DNA from: Blattamonas nauphoetae
Taxonomy: Eukaryota > Preaxostyla > Oxymonadida
Length of the DNA stretch: 64,000 nt
Direction: 5' to 3'
Assembly: GCA_033064195.1 (NCBI GenBank)
Contig: JARBJD010000018.1
Span: forward strand, 429,615 to 493,614
Part shown: positions 11,601 through 23,477 of the stretch, in pieces
How positions within the stretch are numbered: position 1 is the first letter of the stretch
Layout of the letters: the number at the start of each line of letters is the position of its first letter
Notes under the pieces: generated by a model
Database searches by the model: none
Seen by the model: the letters and a program-made list of their open reading frames with translations, nothing else
Told to the model about the DNA's origin: nothing
Translations under genes and position numbers: made by a program

Positions 11601-13243
11601 TTTGCTTATCCTGAGAGTTCCTCCAACCATTTCAATGAAGCTGGATCCCTGGAGGACGAGTTGGCTTGCCATTGTGAAGGAGGAGAAGACAACAGAGGCT
11701 TGTTGAGATGTGATGATGGAAGCGGTGTGGGTCGGCTGGAGAAATGTCAGAGAATGTCCGCTGAATGTGAGAGATGTTCCTCGTTCGAGTGAGATTAGCG
11801 GATGACAGATGGTCGTATTCACGCGCATCCTTGTTTCCTGAAACGACCATGTTGCGGAGTTCCTCAGAGTGAGAGCAGGTTGGTCAGATTGTGGGATAAG
11901 AGTGAATGGACAAAGGTTGATTGAAAACTTCCGATTGTCCACCACAATTGGCCCGAATGGCTGAGATGTTCCTGTCACAAGTTGGAGTGAGTAAGTCGAC
12001 CCTTCCAGCAGAGATTCAATGAAGACAGCGAAGCCAGGAAAGAGTGACATCGGCATGCCTCGGTTGAAGCGGGCGTTGAGTGGGTGTGGGGCAGCTGTCT
12101 CGGTGAAGGAGACATCGGGATATTGGAGTTGGAGTTCAGTCGTGTTGAGAAGGCAGTGAGGCATGGAGCTCATCGAACGGGTGGTGGCTGCGATGGTGAA
12201 CTTGTTGGAGGTGATTCCTGTGGCAATAAGATCATTCACTTGAACACCTTTGTTTCGCGAGAAGATCGTTGTTTGGAGTGTGATGGTTGGCTGTGTCGAA
12301 CCAGCCGTGAGTGTCAGAACTCCTGCCTTCCCAGCTGACGAGCAGTCTGCAAAGTCCGACATCGAAATCGAGATCGTCCCACTCGTCGTCGAGTCCAGAC
12401 AGCTTCCTCCGTCTCCTCCTTTTCGAGTGATGAACGTAAACCAAGTCATGTGGAGTGTCAGACGAGATGTTCCTGAAACAGACAGGAGTGGCGAGTCGGC
12501 GAGCGAGATCGAGTTGAATCTGCAGCCAAGGATGGTTGTCGATCCAGCAGAGATGTCGACGAGTGAGACGGTGTGGTCGGTCAGACATTCCACACAACAC
12601 ATCATCACTCGGAGTGTCCCTGATGAAGCCATCTTCAGAAGCGTGTCTGATTTCGTCGATGGCTTCAGAAGGAGAGAGGAGAACGACACATTTCCTGACC
12701 CAACCACTTCCATTCCCGACGTGGTCAGCAGAGTGTGGTGTGTCTGGTTTGCCATCCATCCCTTCCCTGCCAGTTCCACCGAGTTGCTCAAATCGTGTCT
12801 TCCTTCCGAAAACGACCCAACTCCCAAATTCACGAGATTGATACTGTCTTTCGAGGGTGACGTCGCATTTGTCATTTTCGACAACGCAGTCGAGAAACTT
12901 TGGCACGGCTTGATTTCCGAGCATTCCAAGGGAGCTTCGTCAGAGCCATCGCTTTCGACGAAGAACACGGCAGACGCGGGTGGTTGGACAGATCCTGTTT
13001 CTGGATCGGGAAGAAGAATTGATTCATTTCGATGAACACCATTCGCTGATGGACTGTCATAATACCCGATTTTTGGAGAGAGTGACGTGGAAGTGCAACC
13101 GACAATGTTTGTCGGGCCAGACGGGGAGAACAATGTCTCCGTCCAACTGTCAATGTCATTTCCGCGATAGTGAGCGAGTTCATTTGTTGTTGTGAACCTT
13201 TCGAGGGCGTTGTTGTTTCTGAAGTGGCAATCTTCATAGTGGT
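5643..13243 (-). CDS. Giant beta-helix membrane receptor with pseudokinase tail, C-terminal 5/6
   Basis: A 7.6-kb frame of over 2,500 codons that continues the 13705-15357 part once the MITE between them is removed. Most of the ectodomain is Ser/Thr/Val-rich, typical of right-handed parallel beta-helix (pectin-lyase-like) repeats. It is divided into modules opening with a Cys-Gly..Pro-Cys signature (CGSSRLPC, CGLVQLPC, CGQESFPC, CGSRETPC). Near residue 2200 a single membrane segment (IPIACGVLALLLIVAIVLV) is followed by an RRRK stop-transfer. The cytosolic tail resembles a protein-kinase C-lobe: RWNAPEL (APE-type), SVFSLGLVLWEIETG and DLDPDDRPSLSEL. The catalytic loop position reads LSPHWVLFGQDG and no DFG is present, so it is probably a pseudokinase. 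It ends in TGA at 5643-5645. Ligands are unknown; a surface adhesin or receptor role is inferred. Confidence 0.8.
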
Positions 13244-13704
13244 CGGATAAACCCGTTAACTCCGATAAACCCGTTAAAACATCCCCCATTTCACATATAT
13301 CATCTCTTTCACACGACTCATCAGTTGTACCTGTAAGAAAACCCTAGTGAGAATTCTGGAAGGAATTGTGACTCTTTCAGAGATTGGATCAAAGACAATG
13401 GGTCTATTCAAATGGATGAAATGCCAACGACGACACAGCGCAAGTTATTCTGACCATGAAAAGCTCGACTCGCAACACATGATCCCTCTAGTTCTCGGAA
13501 ATAGATTTGTTCAACTTCGTTCAAAAAACAACGTTCACTTTTCGCTTTGCATTTCACAATCATTCTTTCATGAAGAACTCTAGTTTTAAAAAAAATGAGG
13601 AAATGCATGAATGTGAAGTGGAAGGAGAATTAAGATGAAGAGGGGAGACTGTTTCGTCCCTTTGGAAGGGTTAACGGGTTTATCCGCTCTAACGGGTTTG
13701 TCCG
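13244..13704. mobile_element. MITE of about 460 bp inside the receptor gene
   Basis: Both ends carry two tandem copies of a 15-mer, CGGAYAAACCCGTTA, in inverted orientation (13244-13277 and about 13671-13704). The element is flanked by GGT at 13241-13243 and 13705-13707, a possible 3-bp target duplication. ATAGT and its complement lie just outside at 13236-13240 and 13708-13712, so the true terminus could be slightly longer. No coding potential. It separates the signal-peptide half of the receptor gene from the rest. An intron origin is less likely because of the matched inverted ends. Confidence 0.65.
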
Positions 13705-15357
13705 GGTACTATCAGCGTGGAAAAGGACTTGTGCGTAGATACTCAACACTCCGCCTCTCATGTTCGCAACATTGTTGCTGAAATGGCAGCGATGGAAATA
13801 CAACACATCGCGATGAGAATAGAAGCATCCTCCGAGTGTGGCTGTGTTGTCAGAAAAAGTGGAATCGAAGACAGTCAGAACGAGAGATAAAGAATCAAGA
13901 ACAACAGCTCCGTTTCCAGATGTTGACTGTTGTTGAAATCGGCATCCTGACATCTCAAAGACTCCCAGCGAGTCGATTGGACGGAAGAGACGGATTCCTG
14001 TTTGCTCCCCTTCTGGTGCTTTGAAAACAGAATTGCTCACTTGTGTGAACACCGAATATTGCAGCTGGAATTGACTGTCAAATGCGGAAAGTGGAGTTTG
14101 GCACGAGAATGTCACAAAGCAGCCTTCAATCACCAGTCTTGGGAATGCCTCCAATTTCGCAGTGATTTTCACAATTCCAATCAGTTTGGGGTTGAATTGT
14201 CCCTCAATTGCGCAACCTGTCAAAGAAAGTTTCCCCGCAAACTGAGTCAGTTCGATCATGTAGAACGACGTTCCTCCTGTTTGGGTTGTTGATGTCAGAT
14301 TGCTGTCGGTGAAGACGATGTCCAACGAACTGTCAGGATACGAATATCGGTCGGCAGAGGATGTGATTGTCTTGTTCTCATTCACTGGGTTGGGAGATTG
14401 TTGGTTTCTGGAGGCGAATTGAATTCTGTCGCAATCAACAAGTGTTGCGTTCGTGCACCGAGTTTCGACGGTGTTGCCAATGTCGCATATCGCTGTCCCA
14501 TACAATGCATCGTCAACACGATGAAGGGCGCAGTTCGCAATTCGCTGTTGACCCAAAGTTCTTGAACGATGGTTCTCATCCCAACTGGAAGGGGTATGCG
14601 TGATGTTGGAGAGAGAACAGCCCAAAAGGGAAGATACAATGTGAGTGTTGGCTGAGGACGGTTGGGGAGAATGAGCAAGGCCAGTCCAACCATCAAGAGC
14701 AGCATTCGAAAGAGATACATCTGAAACAAGAACTGAAAAACAGTCAACAACATCAGAAAAAGGATAAGATGTGGAAATCGCACAGAACAGAAGTGACGGT
14801 GTTGAAAGGGCACAATGGTGGATCGATAGAGAAGAAGAAATGTCAGATGTTCTGTCATTACTTGGGAGAAACTGAAAAGGAGAGAAAGTGTCTGAGACAG
14901 AGAGGGTGCACGAAACAAGAGAAATAACAGAACTGCGGAGAATCGCACAACGACAAGGCAAGTCAGAAACAGAATTCGATGAACTCAATTCTGGTTCAAA
15001 GAGATCGATCGAGAGGCATTCCAAAAGGAATGTCGAATTCACAACATGAAACAAGGAGGAAAATTCATGTTCGGAGGCTGCCTCAAACTTCGATAATGGC
15101 TGGTTTTGCGCGGATGAGTCCAGAAACAAAAATGTTCCTTTCGCCCCAATCAACTGCAGATCACAGCTTGAAACAATCAGAGAACGAGCAACAAAGTGGA
15201 TATTTTCTTGGAGCTTCATGGAAATTGGCGACGGTGCTGCTGAATTCTGATTCGGTGAAGACGAAGAAAGAACTTCTGCCAAATCTCGGGTGAGCCACCC
15301 ATCACATCGGACTGAGATGGTGAGGAGAAAGACAAAAGACAGGAGAGGGACTCCCAT
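13705..15357 (-). CDS. Giant beta-helix membrane receptor, N-terminal part with signal peptide
   Basis: The ATG at 15357 opens a classical signal peptide (MGVPLLSFVFLLTISVRC). It is followed by about 530 codons of Ser/Thr/Asn-rich beta-helix-like sequence with typical short motifs such as FSDNTATLGGCFYSHRD and FSNNVANMRGGVL. The frame then enters the MITE and stops within it (original stop near 13630). The downstream frame resumes with CHFRNNNALERF, which reads as the next beta-helix rung. I infer that 15357 is the true start of the single gene ending at 5643, giving roughly 3,100 residues without the MITE. Confidence 0.75.
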
Positions 15358-15700
15358 TAATCAACTACGATCTGACCATACTTGCCATTTCTTGAGTCGA
15401 TTTTGTGTGGAACTGGTGTGATAGCTGAAAGAAGAAAGAAGCTGAATGATTACTCCATAAAAGACATTTTCCTTGGATGTATTTCACGAGATGTGTCCTT
15501 CAAAGAAAGATTAGTTGAGAATGTGATGGAATTCATGGATTTGATGTGAGGGTTCATTGCGACTGGTTGAGGCCTCGTTAAACTATTTCAAAGGACATTT
15601 CAGTTCAATGATGAATGAACTGGGTTTTGAATGGAGATTATCTGAGATTATCATCGAGTTTGTGTTCATGGGATTCAAGAACGAAAAAGGGCCTGAACAT
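15358..15700. other. Intergenic spacer
   Basis: AT-rich upstream region of the receptor gene. No ORF with plausible composition and no repeat was found; the promoter of the minus-strand receptor gene presumably lies here. Confidence 0.4.
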
Positions 15701-15701
15701 A

Positions 15702-16056
15702 CAGGGTGGCCCAGAAGTAGTCTAACCCTATGGGTCGATCACTTCTCGTCGAACAAATTCCGTTGACACCAATCGTCTTTCTCCTCACTACAATGCTTCT
15801 TAATTTCACTTCTTTTCTTTTCACCACTGTTTCGTTGATCAACAATCCTTGTCCGCTCAAGAAAGGAGTGTTCAAAAAACGGAGTCAGTCCCGTTTCATG
15901 AGATCCATCGAGACTACAGTCGAGGAAGCACTTGTGAAATGAAAAGAAGGGAAATTTTGAAGCATAGGAAAGAAGAGAAAGACGATTGGGGTCAATTGCG
16001 CAAGATCGAAGAAAAGTGATCGACCCATACGGTTAGACTACTTCTGGGCCACCCTG
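15702..16056. mobile_element. Mariner-type MITE
   Basis: A 355-bp non-coding element with 44-nt nearly perfect inverted ends beginning CAGGGTGGCCCAGAAGTA (15702 onward; complement ending 16056; one mismatch near the inner part). It is flanked by TA on both sides (15700-15701 and 16057-16058), the duplication made by Tc1/mariner transposases. No transposase inside. A degraded mariner-like transposase lies at the window's right end, but its ends are not visible, so no pairing is claimed. Confidence 0.8.
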
Positions 16057-16175
16057 TAGGTAAAGACAAATCTTCGTTAATTCTCAGTTCACATGTTTTC
16101 AGAAAACAAGTAATTTCCAAAACAGAATAAAGAATAGGATGGGAGAAGAAACAAGGATTAACATATTCTTTTTGG

Positions 16176-18252
16176 TTACTTGTTCTCATTCGACGGGAGA
16201 AGGACAAACTCACCCTCGTCCTCGGCTTCCTCGTTTGATCCAGTCACGTACAAGGCGAGAGGGAACACGGTGCTGCCTGTGCTCTCCTGCCCCACCAGCA
16301 CCATCTGGTCTGCTTCCGGCGTGTCGCGCATCGGTTTCAGCGTCCCAGCGAACGACTTGGCATTCACTGTCGCTCGCACATTTGCTCCAAACAGCACAAC
16401 CGACTCGTTCAGTTTCTTCGTTGTCCCGTACGAGAACGACACGTTCAGCATCTGCACTGTGTCCGCCGAGAACGAGCTGCGAGACACCAGCACACAGTGA
16501 GCACGCGTCGGCGCTGTGCAGTCTTTGAACACGACGTTCTTCAGACCGATCGTCCCCCCAAGCGACACCACCACTCCCCCGTCGCCGTCATACTCCTTCG
16601 CAATGTGCTGGAACGTCGTGTTCTCGATCCCCAGAATCCCACTCTGCACGAACACCAGCGTCCCCCCTCTCGTCCTCATCTTGTTCTCCGCCGATCCCCC
16701 CAGAATTCCATTGTTCACAAACACCGATCCGCGCGACACGTTCAGCAGCTCTGTGCAAACCGACTCGCTGCTTGGCGTGTTCGTCACGTTGTGCAGCGTC
16801 ACCATCCCTCCCGCCACGTTCACAGCACCCACGTTTGTCTTGTCCATCAGTCGGAAGTGAACTGTGGTCAACACCAGCTGGCCCTGCACCACAAACCCGT
16901 TCCTCGATGAGTATCCGCTCACGTACACAGTGAAGTGGCTTCCATCCAACGTCATCCCCGGCTTCACTGTCAGTCGTGCTGTGAAGTCGAACTCCAGCCG
17001 TGGCGACACATCTCCCGTCCCGCCTTTGATCGTCATCAGGTTGTGGACTGTTTTGTGGTCGTTCACCACAGCCGAGCTCGTCAACAACACAATCGACGCC
17101 GATCCATTCACCAGCCGCGGAAACACAAAGTTGAACGAGTCGCACGGCGTGTTCTTCTGTCCGCAGTATTTGTTGTCCAGCCCGATCACGTGGTCCACAT
17201 ACATCGGTCCTTGCTTGTGCGGATACAACACCTGCGCTGCGCTGTAATAGTTGCTGTTGAAATACGAGTCCTTCCCCAAAATGTCGGTTGTGGTTGCTGT
17301 CGTCAGCTGATCGTAGCTTGGAATCGTCCCGGCGAAGGTGGATGGGGTGATGAAATCGGCGAAGTGGTAACCCATGACAAACATGGAATATGATCCAATT
17401 TTCATCTGGTTGGCAAACTTCGTGTTCTTCACGATCACCTGGCCTTCTTTAAAGGAATTGTTGCTCTCGATGTTGATGGAATGGGGCGATTTCTCGGAAA
17501 GGCAGTTTGTAATCGACACGTTGTTCATATACAGTTGTATTGTCTTTGTCTGAAAGTCCAAAACGGAGGGATATGAGTTCACTCGCTTGATGTTCGAGAA
17601 AACTTGATCTGTGATGTTCAGAGAACCGCCGGACACGATCAGAAGCGAGGCGTTTTCGGACACTATCGTTCCAGAATTCGCTGTCGACAGCTTCGATATC
17701 GATGCATGTCCGCCGGTCATGTTCAGAAGGGTGATCGACTGGGAGTCGGTGGACGATTGGAGGGAGGAATCGGTGATGGTCAGGAGGCCCTCTTCCATCA
17801 TCAATAGCGAGGGATGGATGGCCTTTTCCTCTGAACCATCACTCACAAAGCCAAAGGTGCATGTTGTGAAGATCACATTTGCTTGTCCTGTCAGAGAAGC
17901 AAACGAACAACGTTGTGTTCGGAGCAACGTCAAAGAACTGAACGTTGAAGTGCATGTCAATGTCAGCACACTTTTCAGCTCACTCACATCTTCATCGCCG
18001 CCAATCGTCCCATTTCTGGATTGTCCGAGGAAGTCCACTGGTTTGTCCACCAAAGTATTGCTGGCTTCCCTGCAGGTCGAGCTACCCCCAATTTCGATTC
18101 GGCTGTTGGCTCGAGAGGTGGTTTGAATTTGTGTGAATCCAAATGCAATTGTTTTGCACGGCATCACTGTCGTTCCACAGCCAAACGTGTCACTTGAGGC
18201 TGAATTGTCTGGGGCAACGAGGACAATTGAACCTGCATTGGCGATTTCTGCA
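16176..18252 (-). CDS. Beta-helix surface protein, incomplete (no membrane anchor)
   Basis: The open frame extends upstream of the first in-frame ATG (18164) through a Cys-Gly..Pro-Cys module (FGCGTTVMPC) and a hydrophobic, signal-like stretch (ISIYILSILHATFA). No ATG was found for that extension, so the first exon is missing or spliced from elsewhere. The body is about 690 residues of beta-helix-like Ser/Thr/Val/Asn-rich repeats, with a second module at CGQKNTPCDSFNF near residue 350. It ends in TAG/TAA context at about 16176 without a transmembrane segment or kinase tail, unlike the neighbouring receptor. It could be a secreted paralogue or the truncated 5' part of a receptor gene; composition matches host genes. 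Confidence 0.6.
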
Positions 18253-18304
18253 AATGTAGCATGGAGTATGCTAAGTATATAGATTGAGATTAATATGGAA
18301 TCTT

Positions 18305-18590
18305 TGATTAAGTGAGATGAATCGAAGTCGATGCCTTCCCTCCCAAGTCCTGGTTGAATCGGATCGTTCCTGCGAATGTGCTCGGGTCGTGGAGAAGGAG
18401 GATGGAGGGAGGAAGGTGTCTCATGGATTGGGAGGAGGGAAGAGGGAAGTTTTGGTGGATGAATCGTCTGAGTCGCTGAGTGCGAGATAGACTGGTCAGG
18501 TCAAGCCACATTTTGGAGAGACTGAATGCACTCACAGAAAGAGGCGAAATGCGGGATAATTGAAGTCCTGAAAATGAACACATTATTTAT
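18305..18590 (-). pseudogene. ABC transporter NBD fragment (upstream of family copy 2)
   Basis: A minus-strand frame includes DPSTFAGTIRFNQDLGGKAS, closely matching DPTLFTGTIRYNLDLGGKAS in the second nucleotide-binding domain of the ABCC gene at 39.4-39.5 kb. The surrounding frame is altered and lacks the Walker motifs. It is a short relic of an ABCC gene just upstream of family copy 2; a similar relic precedes copy 4. Confidence 0.6.
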
Positions 18591-19361
18591 TTGTTTCAGA
18601 ACGTGTCTCTCAAACCACAGATCAGGTCGCTTGTTGATGACTTCAGAGCTGTTTGGTCCGAATGGGGATCTCTCGCCGAGTGCATTGAACAGTCCACCCA
18701 GCTGGAATCTGGTTTGTTGTGTTCATTTTTCATCTCTCTCGATTCTTCAGTCGAACGTCTCGTCACTTCTCGAAGTATTGCAATGTGATGATGAAGATAT
18801 TATTGTGGACACACTCCGAACATTGCAAAAAGTGGCATCTGGTGTGTATTCTTGTATTCGTCATCAACTTGTTTTGTGACTGTTTTGGATATTTTGGATG
18901 TGTTTCAGAAAGTGGGTCTGATGACAGTTTCGATGATTGGTGTCGATGTCTGTCTCCATTGTGTTGTGTCGCACACTCATCTGGATTTGTGGTCTCGTTT
19001 TCTGTTTTGTTGATTGTTAATTGTGGCTTTGATTTCAGGCTGAACTGATGAAATTGGTTTCGATTCTTTGTTTGTGATTTTCTTGGTTGTGATGATGGAT
19101 GTCTTCATTTCTTGCTTTCTTGCTTTCTTTCTTGCTTTCTTTCAGATTCGAAATCGCCCTCGTTCGTTCGCTCTTCGCTTTCGTCTGAAATCGCTTCTTT
19201 CGTGATCAGGCATTTTGGAGATTGGTCTTCATGCCCTGCATTGGAATCAGTGTGTTTCATTCTTTCGTCTTTCTCATTTGTTTTCAGTGTTGTTCTTGCA
19301 TGGAATCGCTCTTTTTCGAACCTGAAATCGCCGTATCCCTTTTTCTCCATCGCAGGGACTT
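18590..19361 (+). pseudogene. Helical family protein, copy 2, 5' exons before insertion
   Basis: Upstream exons of the family. A segment encoding SSLLEVLQCDDEDIIVDTL lies near 18750-18810. It is followed by candidate GT..AG introns with T-rich 3' ends (TGTTTCAG near 18908, GATTTCAG near 19038, TTTCTTTCAG near 19145, TTTTCAG near 19288), and the final exon starts at MESLFFEPE (near 19301). Identical spacing in copies 3 and 4 supports an intron-containing 5' half. I cannot fix each splice site without transcripts. The frame is cut at 19361 by DIRS-like insertion 2. Confidence 0.6.
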
Positions 19362-19694
19362 CTTTTACAGAAACCAGGGCTCCTCTCATGACGAGATATG
19401 GTGTGATCAATTATAAGAATAAGTTATTAATGGGTAGGCCTGTAAATAATGAACATTCAAATGAAATCTTTCTCGGTCGTGAACCGAGAAACAAATCAAG
19501 AGTAAAGAGAGAAGTGTAGGAACTTGTACGAGTTCTCTCTTTGAGTTCAAGAGGCTCTCCCATATTATTCCCAGTTGCCACCTCTCGGTGAGCACCTGGT
19601 TCTGGTCAAAGACCGGGAGAAGGAGCAAAAAAGGTAAAAGAAACTCCAATTCCCATTGGAGAAGAAAACCTGTGGGTGTGGCAGACTATTAGAT

Positions 19695-19763
19695 GAGAGG
19701 AGCCCTGGTTTCTGTAAAAGGACCGCCCTTCCAGTAGGTCCATTACGAAACCTGGGGCTCCTC
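19695..19763. repeat. Internal complementary region of insertion 2
   Basis: Positions 19695-19720 complement the left tip at 19362-19387 (26 of 26) and 19720-19763 complement the right tip at 23434-23477. The overlap is one base by strict identity. One base beyond the matched part differs, a small indel at CTCCTCATGA versus CTCTCATGA. Confidence 0.8.
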
Positions 19764-19999
19764 CTCATGACGAGACTTGAAAGGACCAAAAAAGGGATGA
19801 ATAAGGAAGAAAACAAGCCTGAAGTCTCAACTGATAGAGGTGATGGTGAAGGCAGGCCGTGACCAGCGACAAGCTGCTGCCACCAAACATAATAGAACAA
19901 GGTGGAGTGAGTTTGGAGCGCAAGACCATTCGGTGACCAGCCGAAGTGCTCACTCACTCATGTCTTCTTGTCTCTCCCCCACTTGTCATTATGAACATC

Positions 20000-22620
20000 C
20001 GATTGCTTCGACCCTTCGAAGACAAGATCGGTGTCCGAACTGAAGATGCCGGCTCCTTCAGACACGATACTCCGACTCCACACTAAACGTTCCGGTCTGC
20101 CTGAAAGACGGGACAGTTGTGAATAATGCTTGCGGCGAGGTGACAGAGAGTGCAAAGGATGACCCTTCGTGTGAGTGTGACGAACTCAATGTGGCAATGT
20201 CTTCTGGATAGAAGAAGGTTGTGCCCGGAATAGACTGCTTCCCCCTTCACCACCATCGATCGGGCAACTTCGGAGAGTACCTCGCCTCCAGTACCTGCAG
20301 TCGTGTTGGTCAACTCTATTATGAGTTCTTCGCTCTCGAAGTCATTCGGTCTCTGAATCATAATCAGATGAGAAACAGCTTTGTGAATACCCAGATCTCC
20401 CTCGAGTGAAAGACTGCCCTTTGCTCGTAGAGTGCACAATGATCATTTGATCGCGTGAGTGTCCCATATTCCATTTGAATAACATTTGTTGCTGAATCAC
20501 GAGTCATAGCAATTGACCCGATTCTGTTGTCAATACCGTTGAAGATCCAGTTTAGTTGAACGGTATCTCTCCCTTCCTGGTGACAACGGGATTCAGAGAG
20601 CTGTTGATGATGACAGCTAGCTTTGTTGTCAAAAAGATCGTAAGGGCTCCATTTACATGCACATCTTCTCCATTTTCATTCCTACCCTCGAATCCTGTCG
20701 CGATGATCGTCTGGCCACACTCTGGAAGAGGACCATCGACGAGTGAGAGAGAAGCAGACCACAATCTCGATCCTGTCGACAAGGAACCAATTCATCTATC
20801 TGGGAGAGTCCTTCAGGTCTGGTGGGTTCTCAGGGCTGAGGATGTGGTCGTGTGGGGGAAGCGCACGACCAGAAAGTGTGAGTACAACACAGTTTCGTTG
20901 GATTCGAACAAATGGAGAGACAATGTCTGCGGAGAAACAGGAAACCTGAATGAAGTTCGCGAGTCAAGGCTGTCGGTGGTGAAAAGTGTTCGGATGAGAA
21001 TTCGTTAGTGTTGAACGATTGTGAACACAATCGACGTCTTCCCAACATCTGTGATGGAAACTATCCAGAAGATATGAATGGAAGAGTCCTGTCTTCCTGT
21101 CAATCAGTGCGCAATACTGCGCCAATCCCAATCAGACGAGCAGTGGAGACTGGAGTTGTTGAGATGCTCGCTGTGGAGTTTCCCTCAGGAAACTGTTCGA
21201 TCAATGTCACACTCATCAAATAATTCGGTGTTGAAAGTCCGTTCCGTCGAACTATATCAGGAACAACAAAGCTGACTCACAATGACACTGTAACTATCAT
21301 TCACAATGGAGTGTCTCGGTCGTAACCTTGTCTCCTTTTCGATGGTCAACTTGTTTGAGCCATCGTTGCAGTTTGAGCCTTGCACGGACATATCAAGCTC
21401 GACAATGGTCGAACCGAGGAGATCTTTGTGGTTGGGATGGATTGCAACATTCTCCATCCATTCATCGACGCTGACCGATAATTCTCTCGCTGAGCGATGT
21501 TCCCAGCGTTTCTACAACAACGTTCTGAACAGGTGACAATGTCATCGCTGACCAATTCTGCCCAGCGGATGCAACTCACACTGAACGTGGCAGAGCTGGT
21601 GCTGCGGACGGACCTTTCTTCAACAACGAGTTGTCCAGGTGAAGAACCAATTCAGTTCTCTATCTCGTTTCTGTCACGGTCCATTTGACAAGTACTGGAT
21701 CTGTGGCGTCGACAGTCAGGGAGGAAGATACGATGGTGAACTTAGTTTATCTGGATACATCAGCAATGAAGACAGCGAGGCTATCGGTGGTTGGTGTGTT
21801 CACATCAGAGTTTGTCGTTCAGGCTGTAAGAAAAAAGGATGGTCGGGGAGCATCGAAGCAAGGATTGGAGACGGAGCCAATGGGATGACCAAATCGCACG
21901 GAAGTTATCTCATTTCTCAACCGAGCTTCCTCGGGATGTGAGAGAACTAATTCGATGTTGGGTTCCGAAATTTGCCTTCTTGTTCGACAGAGTTGTCTCC
22001 GATTAGCAACATCTGTCAACACCAAACTTGGAGATGGTGAATTTCAGACTGTTGTCGAGACATACAGCCGAATCTCTGAGAGCTCGTGAGTTCGCAACAG
22101 ACAATTTTGTGGTCGTTGTGTCCTCAGGGAGAGAGAAGGAAGCGACACAGAGTTTGATGATCGTCAATGCCAGTTGGAGATGAATGAATGGTGGTGAAAT
22201 CGCAAGGGTCGTCACCTTTCTCGACGGAGCTGTTTCGTGGTGCGGGGAAACTGACAGTGTCTTTGAAGACAAACGCATAAAGGAACGTAATTACATTCGT
22301 TTTCGAAATAGCAATGCGAGTTGAAGTTGTTGGGGGTCTGACTGACATATCAGTGTCGATGATAAGAAGCCGATTTGTGTCCAATATTTTGGAATTTTTG
22401 AAGTTGTCGGATATCTAGAGGGAGTCGGGATAGAGGATCCCTGTTGCGTCGACAGTGCACTCACGATGAAGTGGCAACAGTAAATAGACGCTTGTGGCTC
22501 GGCTTAGAGGGTTATTTACGGTTTGCCTTTGTTTAAATACCACTCTCCCAGTATCGATGGGACCTTGATTTTGTGGATCTCGGCTTCGCTTATCGTGCGT
22601 TGTCATTGCTGATTCTGTCC
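20000..22620. other. Degraded passenger sequence of insertion 2
   Basis: Only short broken frames on both strands. Some minus-strand pieces (20552-20782, 21257-21457, 22124-22384) have the Ser/Thr/Val-rich, Gly-punctuated look of beta-helix surface proteins. The resemblance is loose and no continuous gene can be drawn. The stretch from about 22620 to 23360 shows nothing recognisable. Confidence 0.3.
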
Positions 22621-23477
22621 TCCACTCCTTTTGAGTTTGTTCATTGCATGATGGTACTGGACTTTACCACGTCATTGTGTCGATCGAAGTCGCTGGTGAG
22701 AGGGACATATTAGTCCCACACCTCACATGATCGATATGCTGAGTTCACCCTCGTAATCTTCTTACCCTGTCTGTACGGACAACTTGGATGAAAGTCCGGC
22801 TGTCTTCAGGTGAAGATAATTGAAATTGTCGAGGGTTCTTCCGACTGGAGGGATCCAATCTGATAACATTCGCCGGTTTGTCGTCCTTTCATATCTTTGA
22901 TGCGTATTCCTGCCTCCTCATCGTAGGGTTGCCTCCTATTCTGTCTGTGTTCTGGACTCTGAGTCCGGTTGGTGAAGTGTGCGATATCTTGTACAACTAA
23001 CCTTCGCACTCGTGATGAACACTAATTCGACGGTAATCACCAAATCGAAAAGACACTGAGCTAATAACTACATCTGGAGTTGGTGAATGATTCGAGGATC
23101 AATCTGCTCCAACTAGGTGTCGAGTGAGCCATTCGTTGACAAAATGTCTGGATACGAGATCCGTGAGCTACTATTGTTAACTAGCGTGTCATGGGAGAGT
23201 GGGTTTGTGGGTTGTACTGCCAGAGAAGGCAACTAATTGTTGACAGAAGTGAGGTCTCAATAATATGATTGACCATCAAAGGAGCATCAACTTGTTAAGG
23301 ATCGATATTGGAAAGAGATATTTCCATGAGTAACGATGAGGAGGTGGCATAAATGTATTTGAATGAAGAAATTGACCAGGCCTACCCATTAATAACTTAT
23401 TCTTATAATTGATCACACCATATCTCGTCATGAGAGGAGCCCCAGGTTTCGTAATGGACCTACTGGAAGGGCGGTCC

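Larger units (their letters stand above)
19362..23477 (-). mobile_element. DIRS-like insertion 2 (non-autonomous, degraded interior)
   Basis: A 4.1-kb insertion with the same three-part design as insertion 1 but unrelated sequence. The left tip (19362-19387) is complemented exactly at 19695-19720. The right tip (about 23434-23477) is complemented at 19720-19763. The inner repeat (about 19377-19442) is inverted at about 23367-23443. The joined-tip block therefore sits about 335 bp from the left end. Removing 19363-23477 gives an empty site that aligns gap-free with copy 3 (GGACTTCAT), so there is no target duplication. The interior holds only short frames and no recognisable Gag, reverse transcriptase or recombinase. 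By analogy the element lies on the minus strand. Confidence 0.75.
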
